NCBI GenBank assembly: GCA_012841225.1
Contig: DUVD01000160.1
Location: forward strand, 1 to 15,550
Direction: 5' to 3'
Length of the DNA: 15,550 nt
DNA from: Fibrobacter sp.
GTDB lineage: Bacteria; Fibrobacterota; Fibrobacteria; Fibrobacterales; Fibrobacteraceae
Shown: piece by piece, positions 12,627 to 15,550 of the stretch
How the letters are laid out: each line of letters opens with the position of its first letter
How positions within the stretch are numbered: position 1 is the stretch's first letter
Position numbers and translations under genes: made by a program
Notes under the pieces: generated by a model
What the model saw: the letters and a program-made list of their open reading frames with translations, nothing else
Database searches by the model: none
What the model was told of the DNA's origin: nothing

Positions 12627-15550
12627 ATGTCCAAAACGCTATTTTCCTCACAAATTTCAAAACTACAACTTGAAATTTTGGATTCCTCTTTTCAAAATCG
12701 GCTTTTAAATTTCCCTGCAGAAAGCCCTTTTCAATCGCCGCTCATGAAAGAAAACAGCGATGTTTTTATAAATAATTGGATTAAAAGTGGTGAGCCTCTC
12801 GCTTTAAGTTCTTTTTTTGGCGAAGAGTCATTAGCGTTTTTTGTGAAGGTATTAAAACGCAAGCAAGAAGACTTTGGCGTTTTTGATTTATTCCTTGCGG
12901 CAGGGTTTTTAAAATGGTCTGGCAATAAAATGTCGCCCACCCTACTTATTCCATTAAAGGTAGACCTTCAAAATTTTACTGTTCAATTATCCGATTTGCC
13001 TCCAATCGAAAACATTCCCCTGCGCGAAAGCACCAAAAACGAAGGCGTAATCCCTAGGGTAAGCGAAGCCTTAATCAACAATCGCCTTGACGTAGAGAAG
13101 TATTTTGCAATGATTGAAATGGCGGCGGCCAAACAGCCTTTCTGGAAGTTTTCTATACGCGGGTTATGCCTTTCTTTTTTCAGTACTTCTCATTTTTATT
13201 TACATCAAAACCTAGACTTCCAAATAAATAAAAGCACCTCTCTTCCTACTGATAACTCTATTTACTTTAAGCTCTTCAACGACGAAGGGTTTCGCGTTGC
13301 CGATTCTATTTTCGATAAAAAAGAAGCAAATAATGCTTACCACCCCGCAGATCACGCCTTTTTATACCCCACAGACTTTAGTACAGTCAAAGCGTCTATC
13401 GATGCCTTAAGCCCTAAAAATGAAGCTTACGTTATACAAACGCCTCCAGGGACTTTTGTGTTTGAGACAGCGGCAAACATCATCGCCGACTCTTTGTTCA
13501 ACCATAAAAAAGTATTGGTACTCACCAAAAGAGCCGTTACAACCGAAAAAATAAAGCTGGCTCTTTACCCTGAATTTCGTTCCTATACCCAATTGGAAAG
13601 ACCTGAAGCGCAAAAAAAACTGCGCAAAATGAGAGATGATCTAACCGAATATTATAATATAGCTAACTCCAAAACACCCGTTGGCGGCATTTGTCTTAGT
13701 CAACTTTTTGAAGAAAAATCACGTATTCCGCCTATAAAAAATAAAATCGCTGATGCTGTTTTTAGTGGTATAGAAAAGCTCAATTTTCAAGACTACCGCA
13801 TTATCCAAAAAACAATCGCCACCCTAGTTCACGAGTTTTCTAATCCTGCTACGCAAAAGGCTCAAGAAGCATTCAAATCATGCGACTTAAAGGTTCTCAA
13901 CAAAGAGCAGCAAAACAGACTAGCCGAATTACTCGAGCCAACCATCGAGAACATAGATCGCCTCACCCCATTTATAAAGGTGCTAGAAACGACTGTTCTT
14001 AGTGAATCCATAACTTTGGATAAATTAGCACAGGCATTTGATTTAATTCAAACTTATTTTGATGCCGATACGCCGACTTACGAAGGTTGGGACTTGCAGT
14101 CTTCTGACTGGGACAACTACGGCGAAAATATTTTAAGCATCCCCGAGTCTGGAAGCATTTGGTCTAGGTTTCGCCGAGACGGTTCTCTTATTTACACTGA
14201 GGGAGCCATCGACGAAAGCATTCTCGCGACTCGAGATGAATTTGCTGAGATCACTAAAAATTCCTTTAGGGCTTTTTCTGATAACTACCGTAGCAGAAAG
14301 AAAAAATTATTATCACTGTTTCGTGAGCCTAAAGAAATCGAGTCAGATGACGAGCTTATTTTATTAGTAGATGAACTTATTGAAATTCAAAATCATCGCA
14401 ACTTCTACAAAAACTCCATGCCCATGGGGAACCGTCTTTTTGGCAAAACCTGGAAGTACGAAAGAACCAATTGGGTTTTACTTCATCTAAAACAAAAGTA
14501 CTTCTACGATCTTAAACATAAAATCAAAGACCCCATTATTGCTGAACTTCTATTTGGCATTCTAGAAAAGTACCACCTCTTAAAAAACCTCGAATTAAAT
14601 ATCGAACTCGCTCAAGCTCAACTCTCCGAAATCCAAAAAAATCAAAATGAGATATCTACACTTCTCTCTTTGGCAATCCCCCTGGAGCTTATTTCTTTAA
14701 CAGAGCAAGGCAATCTTTTAAGAAATTGGATGGACAGTTTATCTTGTTTAGATATCCACGTGCAAACAAACGCCTGGATTGATCGTCTAAATCAAAAAAA
14801 CTTAGGCCCTTTAGTGGATTACGTTTTTGATAAATCGCTTCCTAACGAAGATTTAACTTCTGCATTGGCGGCGTATTGGTGCCAGCAACAAATACAGGAA
14901 TTTACTAAACAGAAGAACGACCTCTTTTCTGTTTCTCCTCAAAAACGAACTCAAAATAGTAAGGCGTTTCGAGCTCTACTCGATGACTACTGCAGTACTA
15001 ACTTTAAATTCTTAGAAGACACCATCCAGAAGTATCCTGAAAGCCTGCAGATTTTTAATGTTTGCGATTTTTATGCCTCACCAAAAAACTATGAACAAAA
15101 ATTTGATTTACTCTTAATTCTCGATGCTGAAATTATTTCTACTGCGGAGTCTGTTCCAGCTATTGTTTCGACAACCAAAATGATCGTCATGGGCGACACT
15201 GAAACCCCAGAATTAGAACTCCTCTTTATAGATGCGCTTGAAAAAATAGAACATACTCAAAAAATGCAGGTTTCTAAGCAACAAAGCATTTTAAATCAGA
15301 CGTTGCAAAAAGGCGCTGGTTCTAGAACACTTTGCTTATCTAGGCAGTATCAACACCCCGCTTTATTTTATTTTATAAACCAACATTTTTATAATAATAC
15401 CATTCAGCAATTCCCTTTGCCTCATAAACTCACGTTTAAAGGCTTAGGGCTAAAAAAAGTGCCCGATACAATAAAATCTCTTATCGATGCCGCAGTACAG
15501 CACGCCAAAGCAAAGCCGAGCCAGACACTTGGTATTATCGCGTTTTCAGA
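12627..15550 (+). CDS. Large DUF4011/SF1 helicase-like protein with substituted ATPase motifs, C-terminus beyond the window
   Basis: 974 codons are open without interruption to the right edge. The N-terminal part resembles DUF4011: VFDLFLAAGFLKW and TLLIPLKVDL (near residues 85-115), then WKFSIRGLCLSFFSTSHFYL. The first RecA-like half follows. TPPGTFVF (272-279) then ETAANIIADSLFNHKKVLVL aligns without gaps to the family's GPPGTGKS-QTIANIIA block. After a long helical region (about 310-800) come FDLLLILDAE (826-835), MIVMGD (852-857) and RQYQHPALFYFINQHFY (906-922), which match FDLVIFDEAS, VVVGD and the HYRS..LI.FSN..FY block. In each motif the catalytic residues are replaced. Gaps and flanking residues are kept, so a frameshift or decay is unlikely. 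I infer a structural or nucleic-acid-binding pseudo-helicase. The start is ATG with a weak AGG 12 bases upstream. Motifs V-VI and any C-terminal nuclease domain are outside the window. Confidence 0.7.
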   Translation, partial: MSKTLFSSQISKLQLEILDSSFQNRLLNFPAESPFQSPLMKENSDVFINNWIKSGEPLALSSFFGEESLAFFVKVLKRKQEDFGVFDLFLAAGFLKWSGNKMSPTLLIPLKVDLQNFTVQLSDLPPIENIPLRESTKNEGVIPRVSEALINNRLDVEKYFAMIEMAAAKQPFWKFSIRGLCLSFFSTSHFYLHQNLDFQINKSTSLPTDNSIYFKLFNDEGFRVADSIFDKKEANNAYHPADHAFLYPTDFSTVKASIDALSPKNEAYVIQTPPGTFVFETAANIIADSLFNHKKVLVLTKRAVTTEKIKLALYPEFRSYTQLERPEAQKKLRKMRDDLTEYYNIANSKTPVGGICLSQLFEEKSRIPPIKNKIADAVFSGIEKLNFQDYRIIQKTIATLVHEFSNPATQKAQEAFKSCDLKVLNKEQQNRLAELLEPTIENIDRLTPFIKVLETTVLSESITLDKLAQAFDLIQTYFDADTPTYEGWDLQSSDWDNYGENILSIPESGSIWSRFRRDGSLIYTEGAIDESILATRDEFAEITKNSFRAFSDNYRSRKKKLLSLFREPKEIESDDELILLVDELIEIQNHRNFYKNSMPMGNRLFGKTWKYERTNWVLLHLKQKYFYDLKHKIKDPIIAELLFGILEKYHLLKNLELNIELAQAQLSEIQKNQNEISTLLSLAIPLELISLTEQGNLLRNWMDSLSCLDIHVQTNAWIDRLNQKNLGPLVDYVFDKSLPNEDLTSALAAYWCQQQIQEFTKQKNDLFSVSPQKRTQNSKAFRALLDDYCSTNFKFLEDTIQKYPESLQIFNVCDFYASPKNYEQKFDLLLILDAEIISTAESVPAIVSTTKMIVMGDTETPELELLFIDALEKIEHTQKMQVSKQQSILNQTLQKGAGSRTLCLSRQYQHPALFYFINQHFYNNTIQQFPLPHKLTFKGLGLKKVPDTIKSLIDAAVQHAKAKPSQTLGIIAFS

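Noticed and set aside
12731..12940. Minus-strand 69-codon frame and other small frames in the helicase-like gene
   Set aside because: They lie opposite a long continuous frame with family similarity and have no features of their own.
13407..13613. Frameshift as the cause of the odd Walker A in the helicase-like gene
   Set aside because: Residues before (AYVIQ) and after (ETAANIIADSL) fit the family in the same frame with no gap, and the frame stays open for hundreds of codons on each side.
1..15550. CRISPR array, tRNA or rRNA genes, insertion sequence or phage genes
   Set aside because: I saw no regular repeats, cloverleaf-like segments, transposase motifs or terminal inverted repeats; gaps between genes are at most about 160 bases.

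Overview
The window looks like the chromosome of a Gram-negative bacterium with fairly low GC. It has a diderm-type lipoprotein and periplasmic-protein export signals, and many starts carry a GGAG-type Shine-Dalgarno. The gene content and the Bacteroidota-like TopB C-terminus are compatible with the Fibrobacterota/Chlorobiota/Bacteroidota group. I lean weakly to a Fibrobacter relative, but a genus cannot be fixed from sequence reading alone. I see no phage, IS, tRNA, rRNA or CRISPR, and the longest gap between genes is about 160 bases.

Region 1 (1-6226, minus strand) is one tight operon read right to left. A near-consensus sigma70-type promoter (6198-6226) leads into yceD (DUF177), rpmF (L32), plsX, fabD, fabG, acpP and rnc, and then a solute-binding lipoprotein of the YejA/oligopeptide type that runs off the left edge. 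This is the conserved ribosome/fatty-acid/RNase III cluster, but fabH (normally after plsX) and fabF (normally after acpP) are absent. The lipoprotein is translationally coupled to rnc by an ATGA overlap.

Region 2 (6346-9847, plus strand) holds a membrane-anchored GT2-like protein whose catalytic acidic motifs are gone. It is followed 4 bases later by a type IA topoisomerase (TopB type) whose core is intact but whose C-terminal zinc ribbon has lost its cysteines.

Region 3 (9842-11637, minus strand) is a three-gene unit: a small exported protein of unknown function, an alpha/beta-hydrolase esterase with a TTG start, and a DEDDh exonuclease of the DNA polymerase III epsilon type. The exonuclease converges on topB with interleaved stop codons.

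Region 4 (11729-15550, plus strand) holds gluQ (glutamyl-queuosine tRNA-Asp synthetase). It is followed 22 bases later by a very large protein, open to the right edge, that matches the DUF4011-type SF1 helicase scaffold.

The most striking observation is in that last gene. The scaffold of the giant helicase is recognisable over more than 900 residues, yet every ATPase motif inside the window has lost its key residues: Walker A Lys, Walker B Asp-Glu, motif III Gln and the HYRS motif. It reads as an intact pseudo-helicase rather than a decayed gene. The GT2-like protein shows the same pattern of kept fold and lost active site.
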